Positions 16,239-25,267 of a DNA stretch of 64,000 nucleotides are shown here, piece after piece. Under the pieces are notes generated by a model. It worked only from the letters and a program-made list of their open reading frames with translations. It made no database searches and was not told the DNA's origin. The stretch spans positions 1,736,001 through 1,800,000 of the forward strand of contig CAXXNC010000002.1 of the NCBI GenBank assembly GCA_963669425.2, in the 5' to 3' direction. The translations under genes and the position numbers were made by a program. The DNA is from Amphritea sp963669425. Lineage in GTDB: Bacteria > Pseudomonadota > Gammaproteobacteria > Pseudomonadales > Balneatricaceae. Numbering within the stretch: the first letter of the stretch is position 1; each line of letters starts with the position of its first letter.

Positions 16239-16874
16239 TTAATATTCCAGATAGCGTCGTGCCAGACAGCTCAGAATTTCGGCAAACGCTTGTTGATTTA
16301 GCTTCGGCATATCAGAGATCACCAGACAGAAACGCTGATGCCCCATGTGAATCACCCAACAACCGATCTGGCTCTGACCGACAGCGTTCATAATGCCCCA
16401 GGAATCACCCGCCAGACCAAGATCACCACTGATTACTCGCTTATGCCGCTCCTGCAGTGAGATCAGATCCGCAGCCAATGCAGCCAGCGTTTCAGATTGT
16501 TCGGCACTATATCCCGTTGAGGACAAACAGAATCCCTGATCATCGGCCAGCAACGCTTTGCCACTATCAGAGAGCTGCTTTAACAGGCCCGGAAGGATAT
16601 CTTCCAACGGCCCTTTTCTGATCTCAGGCGGCGCTTCTGTCAGCGCCACAAAGCCGCGGTCCAACAGTTGCTGGAATAGCCCCATCGCCTGAGTTTCGTC
16701 CAGGTCAGCCAGTTCAGATACAAGTTCCAGAGAGTACAGAAGATCGAACTCTGTCGATAATAGTTGCAGCAATAACGCCCGCGCATCATCCGGCGTTGGA
16801 TTCAGCGTCGCAAAATACGCCCCACTGGGGGTGATTGCGATATAGCGTATTGAGTCCTGATTATAATCTCCCAC
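16239..16874 (-). CDS. hypothetical protein with roadblock-like C-terminal half
   Basis: A 211-residue soluble protein with a GTG start preceded by GGAGAGAAGTAC. I do not recognise the N-terminal half (about 1-100), which is helical and acidic and could be a small winged-helix or helical bundle (LLLQLLSTEFDLLYSLELVSELADL). The C-terminal half has the spacing of a roadblock/LC7 fold: ALLADDQGFCLSSTGYSAEQSETLAALAADLISL, then GCWVIHMGHQRFCLVISDM and a final helix. It precedes a clear roadblock gene, so a heterodimer is an attractive inference. The fold assignment of the C-terminus is by eye only. Confidence 0.55.
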   Translation of the reverse strand: MGDYNQDSIRYIAITPSGAYFATLNPTPDDARALLLQLLSTEFDLLYSLELVSELADLDETQAMGLFQQLLDRGFVALTEAPPEIRKGPLEDILPGLLKQLSDSGKALLADDQGFCLSSTGYSAEQSETLAALAADLISLQERHKRVISGDLGLAGDSWGIMNAVGQSQIGCWVIHMGHQRFCLVISDMPKLNQQAFAEILSCLARRYLEY

Positions 16875-16983
16875 GTACTTCTCTCCGGATATACTTCAGA
16901 AAATATATGATTACAGCAGCCCGCCCCCCGGGCTAACACTTCATCATCCGTAATAACTGTGAGACATTGTATTCCTACACTGT

Positions 16984-18291
16984 CTACTTAAATGCTCCCA
17001 GTGCATGTGCCGCCGTCATAAAGGAGAACACATAGCGCTGATTTATCTTTAATACCTTAACCACCTCAAGTGCCGACAAACTGTGGCGACTCCACAGACT
17101 GTTAATCGTTGAAGCATGAGGAATTGTCAACAGGCGATCAAAATCAAGATCACGCCCTAGCCGGTGTGGCTTTTCCGGATCAAGGGCTTTATTCAGACGC
17201 CCTTTTGAGGTCCAGAGCGCCAGCTTCCAGATCAGCTCATCGCAATCAACAAACATTACTTTACCGCTACCGATGCGGGGCTTATCTGCATCAAGATCAG
17301 TGCGTACTCGCAGAGTCAGCTCCTGATAACCGAAGCGGGTCAGTGCCAGTGGAATAAACAGGTCTTCACTGAAATCAAACAGAATCTGTTGTGTCGCCGG
17401 CAGATAGGCCAGCGTTCCCGGCAAACCGGTAATCTCGACCGGTACCTGCTGGCTTTCACCCTCAGCGATAACTTCCTGCATGATTGCCAGCAGCGTGGAA
17501 TCTTCTTTAAAGAACATCCTACGGCGCTGATCCGGATCATACATATCAACATCGGGGGCGTTACCGCAGCACTCATAAACCATCTGGTAGGACAACCGGG
17601 CTTTAACATCCTGCGGTTTCTTTTCCTGCACCTTTTTGGTCTGCGGTTTTACTTTGACTGACTCAGGGGTTGATACCCGTGGTTTAACCTTCGCCTTTAC
17701 CTCAACAACCGGCAACTCCGGCTGACTGTCGACTGGCTCAAGCTCAATCTCTTCGATCTCTTCATCACGATTACTGGTTTCTGCAGGAAAACGCTCTTTA
17801 ACAGCAGCCGACTGATTATCCCGCATCGCCGCAGCATTGTGATATTCCGTCATCGCCTGACGACCGGCAGCGATGCGCTTCTGATATTCCTGAAACGCTT
17901 TCTCACCCTCGGTGCTGACCGCATTTTCTGCCTCAGCGGTTTCTCCCGGCGGCACAAACTGTTCATAGGCGTCTCTGATCGCCTTCACCATGCGTTTGCC
18001 ATCCAGCGGCTTACGCAAGGTGATCAGACCATCAAACTGTTTCTCTGTCGCGGTGACAGCAACAATCGGCCTGATATCCTGAAACTGCTCCAGCACCGGA
18101 CGGATTGCCGGATGCTCCATATCCACCAGCAACACATCCGCCTGCTCCGGCGCCATCAGAGCAAACTGCTTCTGATGCTGCATAAAAAACAGATCGATTG
18201 CTCCGCGCGATTGATTTTCAAAGCCGGCAACGGCGACCCGGAGAATGCTCTGAGCTGCACGCTTATTCAGTTTGATATGAGATACCCCCAC
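16984..18291 (-). CDS. degenerate receiver-domain protein with unknown C-terminal domain
   Basis: A 435-residue protein starting at GTG. Residues about 15-115 look like a response-regulator receiver: D57 in ADVLLVDMEHP, T in IVAVTAT and K in TLRKPLDGKRMVKAI match the phosphoacceptor, switch threonine and invariant lysine, but the N-terminal acidic pair expected after the first strand is missing (RVAVAGFENQ). A charged, low-complexity linker follows to about residue 235, rich in EEIEEIELEP and PKVKPQ-type repeats. The C-terminal 200 residues are unfamiliar: a KARLSYQMVYECCGNAPDVDMYD start, a DADKPRIGSGKVMFVDCDELIWKLALW strand-helix region and a helical end. No DNA-binding domain is obvious. 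Confidence 0.5.
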   Translation of the reverse strand: MGVSHIKLNKRAAQSILRVAVAGFENQSRGAIDLFFMQHQKQFALMAPEQADVLLVDMEHPAIRPVLEQFQDIRPIVAVTATEKQFDGLITLRKPLDGKRMVKAIRDAYEQFVPPGETAEAENAVSTEGEKAFQEYQKRIAAGRQAMTEYHNAAAMRDNQSAAVKERFPAETSNRDEEIEEIELEPVDSQPELPVVEVKAKVKPRVSTPESVKVKPQTKKVQEKKPQDVKARLSYQMVYECCGNAPDVDMYDPDQRRRMFFKEDSTLLAIMQEVIAEGESQQVPVEITGLPGTLAYLPATQQILFDFSEDLFIPLALTRFGYQELTLRVRTDLDADKPRIGSGKVMFVDCDELIWKLALWTSKGRLNKALDPEKPHRLGRDLDFDRLLTIPHASTINSLWSRHSLSALEVVKVLKINQRYVFSFMTAAHALGAFK

Positions 18292-18320
18292 AACTAAGCC
18301 CCCATCCTGAAGTTACATGA

Positions 18321-18788
18321 TTAGATGCCCGACAGGGGCTGCAGTGAAAAGTTACCGTTACACAACACAGAACGTTGCTTATGAAGTTGCAGTAATGGAC
18401 CGACCTCATCAGCCTCAAGCGCCTGCTGAAGTAAACCCAGATCATTTTCCCGCAACAGAGGAGAGCCCTGCTCAACCAGACGCTGACGCAACGCCAGACC
18501 GCGCTTTTCCAACACCAGGAAAAGATCTAACAAGGCACCGGTAAGTTCGTCACCGTCGTGACAGAGGATAGACAGATAAACCCGTTGCACGTGGCAACGC
18601 AGATTGTCCGGCTGCGAAGCAACCAGCCTGCCAAAGTGATGAAGCAGAACAGACTTATGCGGGCCGTCATAGATCAGCCCTTTTCCTTCCAGAGCGGTGA
18701 ACAGCGTCTCTATATTAAGCGCGTTCAGTCCTTCAAGCTCAGCGTTCAGTTCCCAACCGGAAACCGCCGCCCATATCGGTGAATTCAC
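18321..18788 (-). CDS. hypothetical protein, first gene of the roadblock/PAS cluster
   Basis: A 155-residue soluble, mostly helical protein that I do not recognise. It starts at a GTG with GAGGA seven bases upstream. The sequence NIETLFTALEGKGLIYDGPHKSVLLHHFGRLV and HDGDELTGALLDLFLVLEKRGLALRQRLVEQG shows leucine-rich helices, and no signal peptide, membrane span, metal cluster or catalytic motif. It is 29 bases upstream of the receiver-like gene and divergent from acnB, so it is probably the first gene of the cluster that ends at 14539. Confidence 0.55.
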   Translation of the reverse strand: MNSPIWAAVSGWELNAELEGLNALNIETLFTALEGKGLIYDGPHKSVLLHHFGRLVASQPDNLRCHVQRVYLSILCHDGDELTGALLDLFLVLEKRGLALRQRLVEQGSPLLRENDLGLLQQALEADEVGPLLQLHKQRSVLCNGNFSLQPLSGI

Positions 18789-19218
18789 AAGCCTGTCCTC
18801 AATAAATTAAGGTTGCATCCTGCCAGATTCGTCCCTGAAATATCGTCGAACCTGCAGATCGATAACAGACGATATTATATAAACGTATGTTTAAGTAAAG
18901 ATAAACTTTAAAATTAGCACGGCGAAGAGTGTAACCGAAGTAGAAATCCCCAGTTTGGGATATTCACCAAAACTTGACCTGCATCATGCGGTTAACCGAA
19001 CTCCGCCAGGCTGGCACAACCTTCGCTTTACCCCAGCCCAGCAGCCTTCACACAAAAAACAGATCGGACAGTTGCAAACAAATATTAGCGTTAGCGCCCC
19101 CTGAAGCTAAAATTTATGTGCCAGGACCAGATCGATCGGACAACAGACCGACCACCTGCCAGGCCTTACTGCACCAACCTCAATGCGCCTGACAGAGATA
19201 ACAGAAGAGGGTCATACC
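18789..19218. promoter_or_regulatory. divergent intergenic region between the signalling cluster and acnB
   Basis: About 430 bases without a convincing gene. The left part (18870-18920) is AT-rich and could hold the promoter of the leftward cluster. A TTGACC near 18976 is the best -35-like hexamer toward acnB, but the -10 at 17 bp is poor. Short rightward frames here lack ribosome-binding sites. I see no recognisable operator. Confidence 0.35.
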
Positions 19219-21813
19219 GTGCTTGAAGCTTACCGTAAACATGAAGATGAACGTGCCCGGGCAGGAGTACCGGCGAAGCCTCTGGATGCTGATCAGACTG
19301 CTGCGCTGGTAGAGTTCCTGAAGAATCCACCAGCCGGAGAAGAAAAGTTTATTCTGGATCTGTTGGAAAATCGTGTCCCTGCCGGAGTTGATCAGGCCGC
19401 TTATGTAAAAGCAGGCTTCCTTGCAGCCATCACCAGAGGTGAAGCTGAATCACCACTGATCGACAAAGTAAAAGCGGTGGAGCTGCTGGGTACCATGCTG
19501 GGTGGTTACAACATCGAACCATTGATCGCAGCACTGGATGACAACACTCTGGCCCCAGCGGCTGTAAAAGCACTGTCTCACACATTGTTAATGTTTGACG
19601 CGTTCTATGATGTTAAAGACAAGGCCGACGCCGGGAATAAGGCCGCTAAGCAGGTTCTGCAATCCTGGGCTGACGCAGAATGGTTCACCAGCAGACCTGA
19701 ACTGGCTGAAAAGATCACTGTGACCGTGTTCAGAGTGTTGGGAGAAACCAACACCGACGACCTGTCTCCCGCCCCTGATGCATTCACTCGCCCGGATATC
19801 CCGCTGCACGCTAACGCTATGCTGAAGATGGAGCGCGAAGGTATCGAACCCGTTAACCCGAGTGTTGTTGGCCCACTGAGACAGATTGAGGAAGTAAAGG
19901 CCAAGGGCCACCCTGTTGCATACGTAGGTGATGTTGTCGGCACCGGTTCTTCCCGCAAATCGGCAACCAACTCAGTTTTATGGTTCTTCGGCGATGATAT
20001 CCCGAGCGTACCGAATAAGCGCGCTGGCGGTTACTGTTTCGGCGGCAAGATCGCGCCCATCTTTTTTAACACCATGGAAGACGCCGGGGCTCTGCCGATC
20101 GAGATGGATGTATCGAGGATGAATATGGGTGATGTTATCGACGTATACCCGTATGAAGGCAGAGCTGCTAATGCTGAAACCGGTGAAACCCTGTGCCAGT
20201 TCAGTCTGAAGACACCGGTGCTCCTGGATGAAGTTCGCGCCGGCGGCCGTATCCCCCTGATTATCGGTCGCGGCCTGACTGATCGTGCCCGTGAAGCTCT
20301 TGGGCTTGGACCATCTGACCTGTTCCGTAAGCCGGAGCAACCGACTGACACGGGCAAAGGCTACTCCCTGGCACAAAAAATGGTTGGTAGAGCATGCGGT
20401 GTAAAAGGTGTACGCCCGGGCACCTACTGCGAACCCCGAATGACAACAGTTGGCTCTCAGGACACTACCGGGCCCATGACCCGTGACGAACTAAAAGATC
20501 TTGCCTGCCTGGGTTTCTCTGCTGATCTGACAATGCAGTCTTTCTGTCACACTGCGGCTTATCCTAAACCCGTTGACGTTCAGACCCACCATACACTGCC
20601 CGATTTCATCATGAACCGTGGTGGTGTTTCCCTGCGCCCTGGTGACGGTGTAATCCATTCCTGGCTCAACCGTATGCTGCTCCCTGACACAGTGGGTACC
20701 GGTGGCGATTCACACACCCGCTTCCCAATCGGCATTTCCTTTCCCGCAGGCTCAGGCCTGGTGGCATTTGCGGCCGCAACCGGCGTTATGCCTCTGGATA
20801 TGCCTGAATCGGTCCTGGTCCGCTTCAGGGGCGATGAACTACAACCGGGTATTACTTTGCGTGATCTGGTTAATGCCATCCCTTACTACGCCATCAAGCA
20901 GGGCCTCCTGACTATTGCAAAAGCCGGTAAGAAAAACATCTTCTCTGGCCGTATCCTGGAAATCGAAGGGCTGCCGGACCTGAAGGTTGAACAGGCATTC
21001 GAACTGTCTGACTCGGCTGCAGAGCGTTCCGCTGCGGCGTGCTCTATCAAACTGAACGAAGAACCAATCCGTGAATACCTCAACTCTAATATCACCATGC
21101 TGAAATGGATGATCGCAGAAGGTTATGGCGATGTAAGGACTATCGAACGCCGCATCAGAGGCATGGAAGAGTGGCTGGCTAACCCTGAGCTGATGGAGGA
21201 CGATGCCGATGCCGAATACGCGGCTGTCATCGACATAGATCTGGCCGATGTTAAAGAGCCCATTCTGGCCTGCCCGAACGATCCGGATGACGTTAAATTG
21301 CTGTCAGAGGTGGCTGGCGATACGATCGATGAAGTCTTCATCGGCTCCTGTATGACCAACATCGGCCACTTCCGTGCGGCTGGCAAACTACTTGATGCTG
21401 CCGGTACTACCCTGCCGACACGCATGTGGATTGCGCCTCCGACAAAGATGGATGCAGCACAGCTGACCGAAGAAGGTTACTACAACATCTTCGGACGAGC
21501 CGGCGCACGTATGGAGATGCCCGGTTGCTCTCTGTGTATGGGTAACCAGGCACGGGTCGCGGATAAGGCAACGGTTGTATCCACCTCTACCCGCAACTTC
21601 CCTAACCGACTGGGCAACGGTGCTAACGTTTACCTCTCCTCTGCGGAACTGGCGGCTGTTGCCGCACTGACGGGCAAACTGCCAACGGTCGAAGAGTACA
21701 TGGAATATGCAACTCAGATCGACAGCATGGCCGCTGATGTTTATCGCTACCTGAACTTTGACCAGATCGATTCTTACGTCAACAAAGCTTCTGACGTGAT
21801 TGCCAGAACATAG
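19219..21813 (+). CDS. acnB: aconitate hydratase B (bifunctional, 2-methylisocitrate dehydratase)
   Basis: AcnB interconverts citrate and isocitrate in the TCA cycle and can dehydrate 2-methylisocitrate; it carries a labile 4Fe-4S cluster. From the GTG at 19219 the protein is 864 residues, essentially the length of E. coli AcnB, and begins VLEAYRKHEDERA where E. coli has MLEEYRKHVAERA. A GAGGG lies upstream of this GTG. Order of domains is the AcnB one: N-terminal HEAT-like domain, swivel domain (GETNTDDLSPAPDA), then the catalytic core. Cluster ligands are in GSCMTNIGHF and PGCSLCMGNQ. Very close to E. coli AcnB throughout. Confidence 0.96.
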   Translation: MLEAYRKHEDERARAGVPAKPLDADQTAALVEFLKNPPAGEEKFILDLLENRVPAGVDQAAYVKAGFLAAITRGEAESPLIDKVKAVELLGTMLGGYNIEPLIAALDDNTLAPAAVKALSHTLLMFDAFYDVKDKADAGNKAAKQVLQSWADAEWFTSRPELAEKITVTVFRVLGETNTDDLSPAPDAFTRPDIPLHANAMLKMEREGIEPVNPSVVGPLRQIEEVKAKGHPVAYVGDVVGTGSSRKSATNSVLWFFGDDIPSVPNKRAGGYCFGGKIAPIFFNTMEDAGALPIEMDVSRMNMGDVIDVYPYEGRAANAETGETLCQFSLKTPVLLDEVRAGGRIPLIIGRGLTDRAREALGLGPSDLFRKPEQPTDTGKGYSLAQKMVGRACGVKGVRPGTYCEPRMTTVGSQDTTGPMTRDELKDLACLGFSADLTMQSFCHTAAYPKPVDVQTHHTLPDFIMNRGGVSLRPGDGVIHSWLNRMLLPDTVGTGGDSHTRFPIGISFPAGSGLVAFAAATGVMPLDMPESVLVRFRGDELQPGITLRDLVNAIPYYAIKQGLLTIAKAGKKNIFSGRILEIEGLPDLKVEQAFELSDSAAERSAAACSIKLNEEPIREYLNSNITMLKWMIAEGYGDVRTIERRIRGMEEWLANPELMEDDADAEYAAVIDIDLADVKEPILACPNDPDDVKLLSEVAGDTIDEVFIGSCMTNIGHFRAAGKLLDAAGTTLPTRMWIAPPTKMDAAQLTEEGYYNIFGRAGARMEMPGCSLCMGNQARVADKATVVSTSTRNFPNRLGNGANVYLSSAELAAVAALTGKLPTVEEYMEYATQIDSMAADVYRYLNFDQIDSYVNKASDVIART

Positions 21814-21895
21814 CAAATCGATAACCCGAATAACGACCCGTTGTCCTAACACACTTTCAGAAGCGATTAACGGGCTAACCAGCAGAAGTAAAAAT

Positions 21896-22409
21896 CCACC
21901 TTCTAAAGAAGGTGGCTTTGATGAAGCCCCCTCGAAGGGGGCTGACTTCTATAGCAGGTTCAGTTGGCTTCGTTCCATCTCTTTTTCAACCTTTTCCTGA
22001 TGTCTTACATAACGCCTGATTATTTCCTCATTGATTCCAACCGAATCAACAAAATACCCCCTCTGCCAAAAGTGATTTCCCCACAACTTGTTCTTTCTCA
22101 AATAGGGATATTTACTGAATAGCTTCAGAGCTATCTTGCCCTTGAGTGCACCAATCAGCTTAGATATTGCCAACTTAGGCGGTATCTTTACCACCAGATG
22201 ACATGATCTATTTGGACATTCAGTTCTAAAACTGTACAGCCTAGCTGCGCACAATATACATGGATACTTCGGTAAACATGCGATGCTTGCTCATACTTAC
22301 TCATGTTAGTTTCCTCACGACTTCGCTAAAAATCGCTGCGGCTTCTAACATGGGTAGGTATTCGGGCAAAGCCCAAATTGCTGATAACCACCTACTGAAG
22401 TAGGTGGTT
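21896..22409 (-). mobile_element. IS200/IS605-like element, decayed
   Basis: The region carries a broken Y1 transposase gene and the subterminal hairpins expected for this family: CCACCTTCT / AGAAGGTGG at 21896-21915 on the right-end side and AACCACCTAC / GTAGGTGGTT at 22386-22409 on the left-end side of the leftward element. A strong AGCCCCCT / AGGGGGCT hairpin (21925-21943) lies just after the transposase stop. The exact element ends cannot be fixed by eye, because the family makes no target duplication. It sits between acnB and the terminator of the long AcnB paralogue. Confidence 0.75.
21949..22304 (-). pseudogene. tnpA: IS200-type transposase TnpA, frameshifted and internally deleted
   Basis: Starting at the ATG at 22304 (good GAGGAA site) the frame reads MSKYEQASHVYRSIHVYCAQ, then ...ELNVQIDHV, and stops. 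The next frame continues HLVVKIPPKLAISKLIGALKG through GNHFWQRGYFVDSVG and the tyrosine region RRYVRHQEK. Comparing with the family from memory, a one-base loss falls within the DHVHLVV (HUH) motif at about 22205, destroying the second histidine codon. About 25-30 residues are also missing after SHV, where full-length proteins have the YHIVWTPKYR block. It is therefore inactive, though it could still be moved in trans if a related transposase exists. Confidence 0.8.
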
Positions 22410-22422
22410 TAGGGCTGAAAAC

Positions 22423-22452
22423 AAAAAAGCCCTGAATAATCAGGGCTTTTTA
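22423..22452 (-). terminator. rho-independent terminator of the AcnB paralogue
   Basis: Stem GCCCTGA / TCAGGGC with an ATAA loop, flanked by As and Ts on both sides, 20 bases after the stop at 22472. It is bidirectional in form and could also stop read-through from acnB. Confidence 0.9.
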
Positions 22453-22471
22453 ATAGTCACTTTATCAGCGA

Positions 22472-25267
22472 TCAGATACGTGCAGCTGGGATAGCCTTAG
22501 GCGCTACGCTCAGGTCTTCGCTAGGCGGAGCAAAAGTAGTCAGGTTAATACCCTCAACGGCCTCTTTGTACTCTTCCAGAGTCGGGAAACGACCCAGGAT
22601 ACAGGACAGAACAACCATTGGAGTAGAGCCCAGCAGGGACTCACCTTTCTTCTCTGCAGTGTCTTCTACAACACGGCCCTGGAACAGACGGGTAGAAGTC
22701 GCCAGTACGGTGTCACCCGCTTCAGCTTTTTCCTGGTTACCCATACACAGGTTACATCCAGGACGCTCCAGGTACATGATGTTTTCGTACTTGGTACGCG
22801 CTTCTTCTTTTGGATTCTCGTCAGAGAATTCAAAGCCAGCGTATTTCTCCAGCAGTTCCCAGTCGCCTTCAGCTTTCAGCTCATCAACGATGTTGTAGGT
22901 TGGTGGAGCAACAACCAGAGGTGCTTTGAAAGTGATAGGACCTTTCTTCTCCAGATTACGCAGCATCGCAGCGATGATCTGCATGTCACCTTTGTGAACC
23001 ATACAGGAACCAACGAAGCCCAGATCTACCGGACGACCATCGTAGTAAGAGGTCGGACGGATCACATCGTGGGTGTAACGCTTAGAAATATCTTCGTTGT
23101 TTACATCCGGGTCAGCGATCATTGGCTCGTCGATTGCGTCCAGATCAACAACCAGCTCAGCGTAGTACTGTGCGTTGTCATCCGGAGCCAGAGCAGGTGC
23201 TTCGCCGGATTTAACTTCAGCGATACGCTTGTCAGCCAGCTCGATCAGACCTTGCAGCATGCCAGCTTCATTTTCCATACCCTTGTCGATCATGATCTGG
23301 ATACGAGACTTAGCCAGTTCCAGAGACTGGATCAGCGTTTCATCAGTAGAGATACAGATAGAAGCTTTCGCTTTCATTTCTGCAGTCCAGTCAGTGAAGG
23401 TGAAGGCCTGGTCAGCCAGCAGAGTACCGATCTGTACTTCGATTACACGGCCCTGGAATACGTTTTCACCAGCGAACTTCTTCAGCATCTGCGCCTGAGT
23501 AGCGTGTACGATGTCACGGAAGTCCATGTGTGGCTTCATAGAACCTTTAAAGGTTACTTTTACAGACTCTGGGATTGGCATTGCTGCTTCACCCGTCGCC
23601 AGTGCGATCGCAACCGTACCGGAGTCAGCACCGAACGCAACACCTTTAGACATACGGGTGTGAGAGTCACCACCGATGATGATCGCACGATCGTCAACAG
23701 TGATGTCGTTCAGTACTTTATGAATAACGTCAGTCATTGAGTGGTAGACGTGTTTCGGGTCACGTGCAGTGATTACGCCGAACGCGTTCATGAATGCCAT
23801 CAGCTTAGGCGTGTTTGCCTTAGCTTTGTTATCCCATACAGACGCGGTGTGACAACCAGACTGGAATGCACCATCAACGCTTGGTGAGATTTTAGAAGCA
23901 GCCATTGCTTCCAGTTCCTGACAGGTCATAGGACCAGTAGTGTCCTGAGAACCTACGATGTTCACTTTAACGCGAACGTCAGAACCAGTGTGCAGAGGCG
24001 TAGAAGAAGCCACGCCAACAGCGTTGCGGTTGAAGATCTTCTCAACAGCTGTCAGGCCCTGGCCTTCGTGAGAGATCTCTTTAGACTGTGCGTAAACTGC
24101 TGGCGCTTCAACGCCCAGCGTTTCAGCAGCAAACGTCTGCAGTTTCTTACCGAATGTTACCGCGTAAGAACCACCTGCTTTCATGAATTCAACTTTTTGT
24201 GGTGTGAAAGCATCAGAGATATCAGCCAGTTCTTCGTCGCCGTTGTACAGCTTCTTAGCTTTAGTATCGATCGTCAGAACTGTACCTGTCGCAACAGAGT
24301 ATGCTTCTTCAAGTACTGGGTCGCCGTTAGCATCACGAACAACTTCGCCGTTAGCGTCAGTTTTCTTAACCCAGTTTTTCAGGTCAAGACCGATACCGCC
24401 AGTTACACCAACAGTTGTCAGGAAGATAGGCGCGATACCATTAGTACCCGCTACAACCGGCTTGTTGTTTACGAACGGAATGTATGGAGAAGTTGGCTCA
24501 CCTGCCCACAGTGCAACGTTGTTTACACCAGACATACGGGAAGAGCCTACACCCATGGTGCCTTTCTCAGCGATCAGCATCACTTTAGCGTCTGGGTTGT
24601 CTTCACCCATCTTCTTAATTTCTTGCTGAGCTTCTGGAGAGATCATGCACTTGCCGTGAAGTTCACGGTCAGCACGGGAGTGAGACTGATTACCCGGAGA
24701 CAGCAGGTCAGTAGAGATATCACCCTCTGCTGCGATGTAGGTGATAACCTTAATCTTCTCTGGAATGTCATCCAGCTTAGTGAAGAATTCAGCTTTTGCG
24801 TAACTTTCCAGGATATCTTTAGCGATCGCGTTACCCGCTTTAAAAGCGTCAGCCAGACGCGTAGTGTCTGCGTCGTACAGGAATACCTGAGACTTCAGAA
24901 CTTCGCCTGCCGCTGCAGCCTGAACATCATCAGACAGCGCAATATCCAGCAGCGCCTCAACAGAAGGGCCGCCTTTCATGTGAGACAGCTGTTCCAGAGC
25001 GAACTCGGCAGAGATCTCTGCAACAGTTTCATTACCCAGAACGATATCTTTCAGGAAAGCCGCTTTAACGCCGGCTGCCGGAGTCGTACCAGGCAGAGTG
25101 TTGTAGATGAAGAAGTTCAGAGAAGCTTCGCGATGCTCATTACCCGCGTCTTTAATCTGAGCGATGATTTCAGAAAGTAGCTCAGCGCTATCAATCGGTT
25201 TAGGATTCAGGCCAAGGTCGTTTTTACGAACCTCGATTTCTTCTAGGTAGTCAGAATAGTAACTCAT
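22472..25267 (-). CDS. long, divergent AcnB-type aconitase / 2-methylisocitrate dehydratase
   Basis: A 931-residue protein of the AcnB family, clearly paralogous to the acnB product but about 67 residues longer and much diverged. The order HEAT-like domain, swivel domain, catalytic core is kept: GDISTDLLSPGNQSHSRADREL replaces the usual NTDDLSPAPDA, GSSRMSGVNN replaces GSSRKSATNS, and cluster ligands are in GSCMVHKGDM and PGCNLCMGNQ. An extra loop (DANGEVVRDANGDPVLEE and following) lies in the swivel domain. Such long AcnB forms occur, as I recall, in Bacteroidetes and some marine gammaproteobacteria. All catalytic motifs look intact, so it should be active; the preferred substrate (citrate or 2-methylisocitrate) cannot be told. 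Codon use looks like that of a highly expressed gene. Confidence 0.88.
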   Translation of the reverse strand: MSYYSDYLEEIEVRKNDLGLNPKPIDSAELLSEIIAQIKDAGNEHREASLNFFIYNTLPGTTPAAGVKAAFLKDIVLGNETVAEISAEFALEQLSHMKGGPSVEALLDIALSDDVQAAAAGEVLKSQVFLYDADTTRLADAFKAGNAIAKDILESYAKAEFFTKLDDIPEKIKVITYIAAEGDISTDLLSPGNQSHSRADRELHGKCMISPEAQQEIKKMGEDNPDAKVMLIAEKGTMGVGSSRMSGVNNVALWAGEPTSPYIPFVNNKPVVAGTNGIAPIFLTTVGVTGGIGLDLKNWVKKTDANGEVVRDANGDPVLEEAYSVATGTVLTIDTKAKKLYNGDEELADISDAFTPQKVEFMKAGGSYAVTFGKKLQTFAAETLGVEAPAVYAQSKEISHEGQGLTAVEKIFNRNAVGVASSTPLHTGSDVRVKVNIVGSQDTTGPMTCQELEAMAASKISPSVDGAFQSGCHTASVWDNKAKANTPKLMAFMNAFGVITARDPKHVYHSMTDVIHKVLNDITVDDRAIIIGGDSHTRMSKGVAFGADSGTVAIALATGEAAMPIPESVKVTFKGSMKPHMDFRDIVHATQAQMLKKFAGENVFQGRVIEVQIGTLLADQAFTFTDWTAEMKAKASICISTDETLIQSLELAKSRIQIMIDKGMENEAGMLQGLIELADKRIAEVKSGEAPALAPDDNAQYYAELVVDLDAIDEPMIADPDVNNEDISKRYTHDVIRPTSYYDGRPVDLGFVGSCMVHKGDMQIIAAMLRNLEKKGPITFKAPLVVAPPTYNIVDELKAEGDWELLEKYAGFEFSDENPKEEARTKYENIMYLERPGCNLCMGNQEKAEAGDTVLATSTRLFQGRVVEDTAEKKGESLLGSTPMVVLSCILGRFPTLEEYKEAVEGINLTTFAPPSEDLSVAPKAIPAARI

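Noticed and set aside
23990..25180. 396-residue + strand frame inside the long AcnB paralogue
   Set aside because: Antisense shadow for the same reason as icd, without a ribosome-binding site.
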